Made by a program: the position numbers and the translations under genes. Below the pieces are notes generated by a model. It did not search any database. It saw nothing but the letters and a program-made list of their open reading frames with translations, and had not been told where the DNA came from. Positions 16,561 through 23,848 of a DNA stretch of 34,776 nt are shown one piece after another. Every line of letters starts with the position of its first letter. Positions within the stretch are counted from its first letter, which is position 1. This DNA comes from CAZDOD01 sp964506935 (GTDB lineage: Bacteria; Desulfobacterota; Zymogenia; Zymogenales; Zymogenaceae), in NCBI GenBank assembly GCA_964506935.1, contig CAZDOD010000007.1, positions 1 through 34,776 on the forward strand, read 5' to 3'.

Positions 16561-17390
16561 TTCACCTTAGAAATGTCGATTTTTCTTACATGTCGAGTGA
16601 GGGTAAATCCACCTTTACAATTGATGGCGTCAATCTATCCATCCCTTCAGGTGTATACGCCGCTCTGATAGGCCCGAACGGCTCGGGCAAGACCACCATA
16701 GCTAAGTTGATCAAGGGTATTGTCTCTCCCACCAGAGGTGAAGTCGAGGTGGCGGGGAGTATACTCGGTGTGGATGAGATCTCCGAGGATGTGGGGCTGG
16801 TCTTCTCCAATCCCGAAAACCAGATAGTCTCGGCGGTGGTCGAGGAAGATGTGGCGTTCGGATTGGAAAACATGGGGATAGAAACAGGTGAAATGAGAAG
16901 AAGGGTTACCGAGGTCATGGAGAGGTTGGACATAAAGGACCTCGCCAAGATGCCTCCCCATAAGCTATCGGGTGGAGAACAGCAACGCCTCGTTATTGCA
17001 GGGGTCCTCGTGATGGGCCTTAAGGTAATGGTTCTGGACGAAGCCACCTCTATGCTGGATTCTATGGGTAGGAGGGATATCCTCAAATTAATCCGCGAAT
17101 TAAATAGAAGGGAGGGGATCACGGTTTTGTCAATTACGCATTCAATTTCCGAGGCCGTCCTTTCAGATCTCGTTTTTGTAATCGATGAGGGAAAGATCAT
17201 CTTCTGTGGTACTCCAAAAAGGCTTCTTTTCGATGATACTATCTTGAGAAAGCTTAAGGTGGAGCTATCTGAGTTTCTCGAATTGATCAAGAGATTGATA
17301 GATGAGGGGATCGATCTCCCGGACGGTCATCTGGGGATCGAAACCACGATCAGTGCCTTAAATGGTCGTCTCCGGGAGGACTATTCATGA
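16557..17390 (+). CDS. orphan energy-coupling-factor type ABC ATPase (EcfA/CbiO-like)
   Basis: A 277-residue ABC ATPase of the EcfA/CbiO group. Walker A GPNGSGKTT is at residues 39-47, the Q-loop NPENQI at 85-90 (typical of EcfA), the signature LSGGEQQR at 137-144, Walker B VMVLDEATS at 157-165 and the switch His at 195. A C-terminal extension of about 55 residues follows. No EcfT or substrate-binding S component lies nearby; instead the gene overlaps the RND pump stop by 4 bases and the next gene by 4 bases. It may energise a T/S pair encoded elsewhere, or have a pump-linked role; the context does not decide. Confidence 0.85.
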   Translation: MIHLRNVDFSYMSSEGKSTFTIDGVNLSIPSGVYAALIGPNGSGKTTIAKLIKGIVSPTRGEVEVAGSILGVDEISEDVGLVFSNPENQIVSAVVEEDVAFGLENMGIETGEMRRRVTEVMERLDIKDLAKMPPHKLSGGEQQRLVIAGVLVMGLKVMVLDEATSMLDSMGRRDILKLIRELNRREGITVLSITHSISEAVLSDLVFVIDEGKIIFCGTPKRLLFDDTILRKLKVELSEFLELIKRLIDEGIDLPDGHLGIETTISALNGRLREDYS

Positions 17391-17695
17391 TAACAGATTT
17401 TGTTTGTAGAAGGTGCAAAAAAGAGATACCTCCCGGTGGGGCGTTCTTCAATGTTATACTGACCGTCATGTCAGGCTTCGACGGAGTTTTGGATCCCGAT
17501 GGGGATCAGGATATCAATGGGATTTTGGATCAGGTCGAGGATAGGGAAGCCGAGCAACTCGAGAGGGGAGTCTACTTTGAGGAGGAGGTCGTGCTGTGCG
17601 CCGTATGTAAAGAAGAGGTAACGGCGTCTTTTCTAAATGAGCTGGACGGGAAAAGCTTAGTATACTCCGGAGGCCCTGAGGGGAGGCTTCATTGA
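17387..17695 (+). CDS. unrecognised small protein with two CxxC knuckles and an acidic loop
   Basis: I do not recognise this 102-residue protein. It has CRRC at residues 7-10 and CAVC at 71-74, which could join as one zinc ribbon. Between them lies an unusually acidic loop (LDPDGDQDINGILDQVEDRE, residues 35-54) whose alternating Asp residues recall calcium-binding DxDxDG loops. There is no signal peptide or membrane segment. Its ATG overlaps the ABC ATPase stop (ATGA), so it belongs to the same operon. No function is assigned. Confidence 0.75.
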   Translation: MITDFVCRRCKKEIPPGGAFFNVILTVMSGFDGVLDPDGDQDINGILDQVEDREAEQLERGVYFEEEVVLCAVCKEEVTASFLNELDGKSLVYSGGPEGRLH

Positions 17696-17724
17696 GACAA
17701 TCTTTTTTGACTTAATCTAAACTG

Positions 17725-17753
17725 TTGACATATTGATCCTTTCTTGCAATAAT
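17725..17753 (+). promoter_or_regulatory. sigma-70-type promoter for the HtrA-like gene
   Basis: TTGACA at 17725-17730, a 17-base spacer and AATAAT at 17748-17753. The -35 is a perfect match and the -10 has one mismatch. It lies 29 bases before the TTG start of the protease, giving a leader of about 22 bases, and makes the protease transcription at least partly independent of the upstream ECF operon. Confidence 0.75.
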
Positions 17754-17781
17754 CAGAAAGATAATTTTCTATGGTGGGGTT

Positions 17782-19248
17782 TTGAGAGCATTATTGAGGA
17801 AGTTATCGTGGAAGAAGGGGCTGCTTCTATCCGCCCTTGTTATGCTTTTTTTGGCGGCGGGTTGTACGAAGACTGATGTTTTCGATTTCTCGCTCGGTGA
17901 AATATTTTCAAGTTCGAATGGAGAGGAATCTTTAGGGTCTCCACTGCCGGTGCCTGATGAGGTCTCACCTTCCTCACTTCGGGGGCTTCCCGCTGTCAAT
18001 GATGCAATTAATGCACTTCCCTCGGTCGTCGAGATAGAGGCCAGTGTCCCCCCCACTCATTGGCCGGAGAATGTTGATGTGGGAGAGTTCTTCGGCCATC
18101 CATTCGAGTCTTTTCATGAACTCATGCCGGTCTATGGTGCGGGTATCATTCTGGATTCCAAAGGTTATATCCTGACCAATTATCATCTCGTCGAGGGGGT
18201 GAGTGAAGTTACCGTTAAGCTTGCAAGCGGAGGTTCATTTCCCGGAAAGATAATCGGTTCCGACGAGAGGACGGATATCTGTGTTTTAAAGATAGCCCCG
18301 ACACAGGATCTCATTAAAGCCGATATCGGGGATTCGGATAATCTTTCCATGGGAGATTGGGTCGTTGTCCTCGGGAACCCTTACGGCCTGGGCTTGAGTG
18401 CCTCTGTGGGGATTGTAAGTGCCCTTGATAGGTCTTCTCTAGATTGGGAGACTGCGGGAAAATTTATCCAGACAGATGCCCCGATGAATCCGGGCAACTC
18501 CGGGGGGGCGCTGGTCAATCTCGATGGTGAGGTCGTCGGGATCGTATCGGCTGTGCTCTCTCCCGGCGACGGGATAGGATTCGCCATACCCATAAATAGT
18601 GCCGTAAAGATCGCGCGAGAGATTATCGACACTGGCACCGTAGAGAGGGGATGGCTGGGAGTGGAACTGCAGGACCTCGATTCCGATCTCGCCGAGTTCT
18701 TCTCGGTCGGTTCACAAAAAGGGGTCCTGGTGAGTCGTGTGCAGGACGGAGGCCCCGCCCTTAAGGCGGGTGTACGTGAGGGCGATGTTATCGTCAGATT
18801 CGGGGGGGAAAAGGTTGAGGGGATGAAGGCCCTTCGCGCAATGATTGCCGATGCTAAAATCGGGGCAAATTATAGTATAGACATAGTCAGGGATGGGACG
18901 CCTCTTAAACTCAGTGTCGAGATAGGCAAGATAACATCCAAGAGAGAGGACGCTCCCAGTTACCGAAAAATAGATCCGGACCTTCTTGGCCTCTTTACGG
19001 TTGACGCGCCGGAGGAATTGAAGAAGGCACTCGGCATTAATTACGGGGTTTTGGTTACAGAAACAGCCAATACTGATTCTCTCGAGATCCTTCCGGGCGA
19101 TGTGATAATTTCCATCAACATGAATCCCGCACAAGATAGGGAATCGTATCTCGCCTCCCTGGGAGATTTTTCCGGAGGGGAGAAGGTGGTTCTTCTGATA
19201 AATAGGAGTGGAAACACTTTCTTTTCAACTATAGACCTGAGGAAATAG
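17782..19248 (+). CDS. HtrA/DegP-like serine protease, lipoprotein, two PDZ domains
   Basis: A 488-residue trypsin-like protease for periplasmic protein quality control. A signal peptide ends in the lipobox LAAGC with C28 as the lipid-modified residue, so it is predicted to be membrane tethered, unlike soluble DegP. The catalytic triad is H135 (LTNYHLVEG), D165 (ERTDICVLKI) and S240 (MNPGNSGGAL); the oxyanion loop is normal. PDZ domains follow at about residues 285-370 and 395-480, the second less typical. TTG at 17782 follows GGTGGGG closely; TTG at 17794 is an alternative. Its position next to the ECF/RND operon fits an envelope-stress role. Confidence 0.9.
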   Translation: MRALLRKLSWKKGLLLSALVMLFLAAGCTKTDVFDFSLGEIFSSSNGEESLGSPLPVPDEVSPSSLRGLPAVNDAINALPSVVEIEASVPPTHWPENVDVGEFFGHPFESFHELMPVYGAGIILDSKGYILTNYHLVEGVSEVTVKLASGGSFPGKIIGSDERTDICVLKIAPTQDLIKADIGDSDNLSMGDWVVVLGNPYGLGLSASVGIVSALDRSSLDWETAGKFIQTDAPMNPGNSGGALVNLDGEVVGIVSAVLSPGDGIGFAIPINSAVKIAREIIDTGTVERGWLGVELQDLDSDLAEFFSVGSQKGVLVSRVQDGGPALKAGVREGDVIVRFGGEKVEGMKALRAMIADAKIGANYSIDIVRDGTPLKLSVEIGKITSKREDAPSYRKIDPDLLGLFTVDAPEELKKALGINYGVLVTETANTDSLEILPGDVIISINMNPAQDRESYLASLGDFSGGEKVVLLINRSGNTFFSTIDLRK

Positions 19249-19251
19249 TAA

Positions 19252-19515
19252 ATGGCCCTGATAACAGATCCTGAAGCAGCCAGAAGACTTGCAAGGACGA
19301 TCATCTCCGATATCACAGTCTATAACAAGGATAAGGTTCGTGAGGGCCTAAAAAACGATAACCTGTTCGAACTCTTGAAGAAAGAGCTCGAACAGGGAAA
19401 GAAAGTGTACGAAAGCAGAGTTTCGCCTGAGATCACTTCCACGACAAATTTTTATGACCTCGCCATAGTGGACGTCATGGTCCAGCAGGCTACGGATATG
19501 GAAAGCAAGATTTAG
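19252..19515 (+). CDS. small conserved hypothetical protein
   Basis: An 87-residue soluble protein, start ATG three bases after the HtrA stop. Visible features are an Arg-rich helix (DPEAARRLARTIISDI), a charged middle (NKDKVREGLKNDNLFELLKKEL) and an ending VDVMVQQATDMESKI. From memory similar small proteins occur beside RluA-family genes in deltaproteobacteria, but no function is known to me. It has no cysteines, membrane segment or nucleic-acid motif. Its TAG stop (19513-19515) is in the same frame as the following pseudouridine-synthase ORF. Confidence 0.75.
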   Translation: MALITDPEAARRLARTIISDITVYNKDKVREGLKNDNLFELLKKELEQGKKVYESRVSPEITSTTNFYDLAIVDVMVQQATDMESKI

Positions 19516-19545
19516 TTCTTCCTTCAAACAGAGGTTTCAAAGGAA

Positions 19546-20505
19546 ATCCGAACCAAGACCCTCCATTTTACGGTCTCTCCCGAATTAGACGGCGAGAGGC
19601 TGGATGTCTACCTCAGTATCGTTATACCTCATCTCTCCCGTTCCCACCTAAAGAAACTAATTAAGGATGGATTTGTCCACGTCGACGGCAAAGATGGGCG
19701 TCCCGGCGTGCGTGTCGCCCAGGAAGAAAAAATAGATGTCACCATCCCGGAGACGGAACATCGAGACATCGAGCCCGAGGAGATCCCAATAGACGTCATT
19801 TATGAGGACGAACATCTTCTGGTTGTCGACAAGCCCGCGGGGATGGTGGTTCATCCGGGAGCGGGAAGGGCGTCGGGCACACTGGTCTCCTCACTCCTCT
19901 TTATGGGGATTGATCTCTCGACCGTCGGAGGAAGCGATAGGCCCGGAATAGTCCACCGTCTCGACAAGGACACGTCGGGCCTCATCGTCGTTGCGAAGGA
20001 CGATCGAGCCCACGTAGGTCTCTCGCTTCAATTTAAGGCACACAAGACCGAAAGGGTCTATCTCGGGGTCTCTTGGGGGAGGATCACCGAAGACAGGGGG
20101 AGGATCGACGCCCCCCTTGGGAGGCACGCAAGAGACAGAAAGAGGATTACAACAAATCCCGTTGTCGGCAAGGAGGCCGTGACTGAGTTTGAGGTAATGG
20201 AGAGGTTTCCCAACATGACATTTGCGAGATTTATGCCCCAGACCGGAAGGACGCATCAGATAAGGGTTCACATGGCTCACAGGGGCCACCCGATAGTCGG
20301 CGATACGACATACGGTTCTGTGAAGGCGGCGAAAAACATAAAGGACAAGATCATCAGGAAGGCCGTTCTGGGGATGAAGCGACAGGCCCTCCACGCCTCT
20401 ATTCTCGGCTTTGTCCATCCGATAACCGAGGATTTTATGAGGTTCGAATCACCGCTCCCAAACGATATCAAATCACTTCTTGAGGTCATCCGTGGCGAAG
20501 AGTGA
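19546..20505 (+). CDS. RluA/RluD-family 23S rRNA pseudouridine synthase, unusual start
   Basis: Isomerises uridine to pseudouridine, probably in 23S rRNA. An S4 RNA-binding domain lies at the N-terminus (LDGERLDVYLSIVIPHLSRS, then LKKLIKDGFVHVDG), followed by the catalytic domain with the motif VHRLDKDTSGLIVVAK holding the active Asp and the QTGRTHQIRVHMAHRGHPIVGD block. No ATG, GTG or TTG exists between the upstream in-frame TAG (19513-19515) and the S4 domain; the first GTG (19708) would remove that domain. ATC at 19546, with GAGG 11 bases before it, would give 319 residues, the normal RluD length, so it is used here as a provisional start. Confidence 0.85.
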   Translation: MRTKTLHFTVSPELDGERLDVYLSIVIPHLSRSHLKKLIKDGFVHVDGKDGRPGVRVAQEEKIDVTIPETEHRDIEPEEIPIDVIYEDEHLLVVDKPAGMVVHPGAGRASGTLVSSLLFMGIDLSTVGGSDRPGIVHRLDKDTSGLIVVAKDDRAHVGLSLQFKAHKTERVYLGVSWGRITEDRGRIDAPLGRHARDRKRITTNPVVGKEAVTEFEVMERFPNMTFARFMPQTGRTHQIRVHMAHRGHPIVGDTTYGSVKAAKNIKDKIIRKAVLGMKRQALHASILGFVHPITEDFMRFESPLPNDIKSLLEVIRGEE

Positions 20506-21286
20506 GATAAAGGTTGTGGCGGGCGTCGAGACCGTCAGGGCGAAACTTCTTAGCGATGTTGGAGGGATTCGGTATGTCTTTACCACACGAAGGGGGGCCT
20601 CGGATTTAGATCATCTCGATTTCGACTACAGGAAAGAGGGCGAAATTGATGTTGCAAAAAGCTATGAGCGTATCGCCTCATATTTCGGCGTCGGAACCTC
20701 CAATATATATGTCCCGAAACAGGTACATGGCAGCGGTGTGGAAATATTAAGAGATTATCCCAGTAGGTCTCGAATGCTCGGAAGAGTTGAGAACGACGCC
20801 TGTGTCACCGATTTTTCCGGTCTCGTATTGACGGTACTTACCGCCGACTGCCTCCCGATACTCATGGTCGACCCAAAAAGAAAGGTGGTCGCCGCCGTCC
20901 ACGCCGGATGGAGGAGCACAGTCCTGGGGATATCGAGGCTGGCCGTTGAGAAAATGGTTGATTCCTTCGGGAGCGATCCGAAAGATATCGTCGTCGCCCT
21001 CGGCCCCGCCATAGGGCCCTGCTGCTACGAGGTGGGACTCGATGTTATTTCGAGTGTGAAAAAGGCATTTCCTTTTTCTGAGAGATATCTCTTTGATATA
21101 AGGGAGGGCCATGCTAATCTCGACCTTGCGGGATTGAATTCGCATATCCTTGCCGAGTCGGGGATTTCAGAAAAAAACATATGGTTGTCGGGCTTGTGCA
21201 CCTCTTGTCATCCCGACCTCTTCTATTCATACAGGAGGGACGGGGAAGGGACGGGGAGGATGATGAATGCCATAGTCCTGGAGTGA
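20492..21286 (+). CDS. YfiH/YlmD-family (laccase-domain, LACC1-like) protein
   Basis: A 264-residue protein of the Cu-oxidase_4 or LACC1-like family, whose members have been linked to purine nucleoside phosphorylase/adenosine deaminase activity and, in some, peptidoglycan editing. Metal-site motifs are visible: KQVHGSG, TADCLPIL and AAVHAGWRS, then GPAIGPCCYEVG and LCTSCHPDLFYSYRRDG. A TTG at 20480 is in frame, but GTG at 20492 has GAGG six bases upstream and is preferred. It overlaps the pseudouridine synthase gene by 14 bases; this RluD-YfiH pairing is common in bacteria. Confidence 0.9.
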   Translation: MAKSEIKVVAGVETVRAKLLSDVGGIRYVFTTRRGASDLDHLDFDYRKEGEIDVAKSYERIASYFGVGTSNIYVPKQVHGSGVEILRDYPSRSRMLGRVENDACVTDFSGLVLTVLTADCLPILMVDPKRKVVAAVHAGWRSTVLGISRLAVEKMVDSFGSDPKDIVVALGPAIGPCCYEVGLDVISSVKKAFPFSERYLFDIREGHANLDLAGLNSHILAESGISEKNIWLSGLCTSCHPDLFYSYRRDGEGTGRMMNAIVLE

Positions 21287-21345
21287 TATTTTGTCTTTGA
21301 AGATAAATATTTTCCGTAACCGAAAAATAGAAGATAGTCTCGAGG

Positions 21346-21822
21346 ATGCACGTAATCGTCGATGCGTATAATTTGATTATGACCTCTGCCGAATATGGCG
21401 CCGTAAGGGGTGGAAAAATGCAGGGGGCGAGGGAGGGGCTCGTCCGTGATATCGGAAGATACAAAAAGGTTCGCGGCCACAAGGTAACGCTTGTATTTGA
21501 TGCGACCGGGTCGGGGGGGATTGAACGAACGGTTGAGAAAATAGAGGGCGTAAACGTCATCTTTACAAAAAGGGAGGAGACCGCAGACGACGTGATTATC
21601 GAGCTTGTCGAGAGGGGTGCGGGAACCGAAAGGGTCGTGGTTACTTCCGATGTGGCGGTTTTGCGGGGCGCCAAGAGGCGCGGCGCCGCGGTGATAACGT
21701 CTGAGGGATTTGAAAGGAAGATGGAGAGGGCCTTTAGCGAAGATGAGACTGAAGAAGAGATGGCACCGGAGAAGTCCTCTAACTATAAGAGCAGGCGAAA
21801 GATCTCCCTCGATAAATTATAG
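21346..21822 (+). CDS. NYN-domain (YacP-like) putative RNase
   Basis: A 158-residue protein with the PIN-like NYN fold: MHVIVDAYNLIM at the N-terminus supplies the first acidic residue, VTLVFDATGSGG follows in the middle, then REETADDVIIELVE and VVTSDVAVLRGAKRRGA, the remaining acidic cluster. YacP/Rae1 relatives cleave mRNA on the ribosome. The C-terminal 30 residues are acidic then basic and look disordered. It is 59 bases from the YfiH-like gene and reads in the same direction, so it may share its transcript. Confidence 0.88.
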   Translation: MHVIVDAYNLIMTSAEYGAVRGGKMQGAREGLVRDIGRYKKVRGHKVTLVFDATGSGGIERTVEKIEGVNVIFTKREETADDVIIELVERGAGTERVVVTSDVAVLRGAKRRGAAVITSEGFERKMERAFSEDETEEEMAPEKSSNYKSRRKISLDKL

Positions 21823-21865
21823 TTTTTTCTTGACATATGATTTCTTGTTTCTTCAAAACAACTTA

Positions 21866-22843
21866 TTATTCTTCATAATACTCCCAGGCGGAGGCGAGGC
21901 GTTTTTCCCTTGCCCTGCCGGCGACATTCAGAAGCGCCCTGTCCCGCTCCCAGATCGCCCGTGTATCTTTATCGACCTTATCCCAGTACGGATCTGTCCG
22001 ATCGAGTAGATCCGAAAGCTCTCTGAACACACCGGCGAGGACGATATGAGCTTCCTTTGAGAGCGGGTCACAGACGGCCAGCGACCTAATTGTCGTAATC
22101 AGGCTCAAGAATCCCTCCTTTATGTTCTTCGGCCAATCAAAGATGGACGCAACCCGAAAGAGATACCCCAATATGGCCCCTAAGACGTGGATATCCTCGA
22201 TTGTGCGAAATGGCTTGATGTATTCGTTGTAGCCGTCACCCTCAAGTATCTGGGATTCTTTGACGATAACATCTTTGAAGAGCAGTCTGCCGTGGCTGAT
22301 CTCTTTTACAAACGGGAGTTGCTCCATCGGCTCGACGGAGATCCCGGGTGTTTTTTTATCGACAAGAACAATGCGGATCTTATTTTTGCCGTCGGATGTA
22401 ATCGCAGTGGACGCCGCCGCCAAGATAAGCTCCGCCTCGTCCGCGCATGTAATGAATTTTTTGCTTCCGTTCAAAATCCACTTCTTTTCACCATCGAAAA
22501 GCTCATCGGTTTTCTTTAACGTCGATTCTATCGCCTTCGGGTGTCCGCCCCCCTCTTCCGTCACACAGAAGGCTACAACGGCCTCTTTAGGAAGCTTCGG
22601 CACCATGCGTCTTATCGCCGATTCGTAACCAGAAACGAAAGCATATGACACCCGGTCGGAGATAAAGCCGCCCACTACTGCCATCTCCAGTGTTTCTGGC
22701 CAGGCCGAGGTTTCTCTATCGAATATCTTTTTCCAGTCACCGAAAGAACTAAGCGGCCTCGTATCGATAGATTTACCGCTTGTCAGTAACCAATCTATGA
22801 CGGCCAAACTAACTTTGCTATTTGTCTTTTTTTTAGGACACAT
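21866..22843 (-). CDS. acyl-CoA dehydrogenase-like protein, atypical C-terminus
   Basis: A 325-residue protein whose middle third matches the acyl-CoA dehydrogenase beta-domain: FCVTEEGGGHPKAIES near residues 92-107 and WILNGSKKFITCADEAELIL near 122-141, with a GISVEPMEQLPF turn. The protein is 50-60 residues shorter than typical members and the C-terminal half (residues about 190-325) shows neither the QxxGGxGY motif nor an obvious catalytic Glu region. It may bind an acyl-CoA or FAD without dehydrogenation, or have a different activity. No ETF or other beta-oxidation gene is adjacent. It converges on the NYN gene with a 43-base gap. Confidence 0.72.
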   Translation of the reverse strand: MCPKKKTNSKVSLAVIDWLLTSGKSIDTRPLSSFGDWKKIFDRETSAWPETLEMAVVGGFISDRVSYAFVSGYESAIRRMVPKLPKEAVVAFCVTEEGGGHPKAIESTLKKTDELFDGEKKWILNGSKKFITCADEAELILAAASTAITSDGKNKIRIVLVDKKTPGISVEPMEQLPFVKEISHGRLLFKDVIVKESQILEGDGYNEYIKPFRTIEDIHVLGAILGYLFRVASIFDWPKNIKEGFLSLITTIRSLAVCDPLSKEAHIVLAGVFRELSDLLDRTDPYWDKVDKDTRAIWERDRALLNVAGRAREKRLASAWEYYEE

Positions 22844-22915
22844 TGATTATTTGGAAGAGTTGTTATAGTGGACTATGACACCTCAAACGATATAGTATTT
22901 GATGTACTTTTAAGG

Positions 22916-23848
22916 CTAGGAAAGAAGCTCCCTAAAATAGTCGATCGTCTTTTTTATCCCCTCGTCAAATGGTATGAGCGGCTCCCAGCCAAGCTCCTTT
23001 TTCGCCTTCTTTATATCGGGACATCGACGTTTGGGGTCGTCTTCCGGGAGCTTTTCAAAAACCATCTCTGAGCTGCTTTTCGTAACCCCAACTATCTTTT
23101 TTGCTATCTCGATGATCTCCATCTCGTTTGGGTTTCCGAGGTTTACGGGCCCGTTGTATGCCCCCGTGTTCATTAGCCTTATCAGACCTTCGACCATGTC
23201 GGAGACGTAACAGAATGATCGGGTCTGGTGCCCATCGCCGAAGATCGTGATGGGGTTGTTTTTTAGGGCGTCGCGGATAAAATTGCTTATGACCCTCCCG
23301 TCATTCCTCGACATATTTGAGCCGTATGTGTTGAAGATCCTCGCAATCCTAATATCTACGTTGTTCTGCATCTGGTAGGAGACCATCAGGCTTTCCGCCA
23401 CCCTCTTCCCCTCGTCATAACAGCTTCTGAGGCCGATCGGATTTACGTGTCCCCAATACTCTTCGACCTGTGGGTGGACCTCCGGGTCGCCGTATACCTC
23501 GGAGGTGGAGGCGAGGAGCACCTTTGCCTTGATCCTTTTGGCGATGCCCAAGACGTTTAGGGTGCCGAAGACGTTTGTCTTGATAGTCTTTACTGGATTA
23601 TATTGATAGTGCAGGGGGGAGGCGGGACATGCGAGGTGATATATCTCGTCGACTTCAAGGAGTATCGGTTCCACTATGTCGTGGCGGACGAGCTCGAAAT
23701 TTGGGTGGCCAAAGATATCCTTAATGTTATCCTTTTGTCCCGTAAAAAAGTTATCGAGGCATATAACTTCGGTGCCTTGGTCTATGAGCTTCTTGCATAG
23801 ATGGGAGCCGATAAATCCGGCCCCTCCGGTGACGAGTACCCTTTTCAT
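22916..23848 (-). CDS. UDP-glucuronate decarboxylase (UDP-xylose synthase)
   Basis: A 310-residue extended SDR that converts UDP-glucuronate to UDP-xylose with bound NAD. The nucleotide motif GGAGFIGSH is at residues 8-16; active-site residues are T115/S116-E117 (STSEVYG) and Y144-x3-K148 (YDEGK). The ARIFNTYGSNMSRNDGRVIS segment and DGHQTRSFCYVSDMVEG are typical of UXS rather than GalE. Its ATG overlaps the UDP-glucose dehydrogenase stop by 4 bases (ATGA), so the two consecutive steps of one pathway are co-translated. Product use: extracellular polysaccharide or lipid A/LPS-type glycans is likely. Confidence 0.92.
   Translation of the reverse strand: MKRVLVTGGAGFIGSHLCKKLIDQGTEVICLDNFFTGQKDNIKDIFGHPNFELVRHDIVEPILLEVDEIYHLACPASPLHYQYNPVKTIKTNVFGTLNVLGIAKRIKAKVLLASTSEVYGDPEVHPQVEEYWGHVNPIGLRSCYDEGKRVAESLMVSYQMQNNVDIRIARIFNTYGSNMSRNDGRVISNFIRDALKNNPITIFGDGHQTRSFCYVSDMVEGLIRLMNTGAYNGPVNLGNPNEMEIIEIAKKIVGVTKSSSEMVFEKLPEDDPKRRCPDIKKAKKELGWEPLIPFDEGIKKTIDYFRELLS

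Noticed and set aside
16586..17290. 234-codon open frame opposite the ABC ATPase gene
   Set aside because: It is antisense to a gene with all ABC motifs; its Ser/Ile/Thr-rich product is typical of a shadow frame.
20441..20450. GGTTCGAATC resembling a tRNA T-loop
   Set aside because: It lies inside the conserved coding sequence of the pseudouridine synthase and no acceptor or anticodon arms can be drawn around it.
21832..21850. TTGACA after the NYN gene as a promoter
   Set aside because: It is followed by no acceptable -10 box and lies in a 43-base gap between convergent genes.
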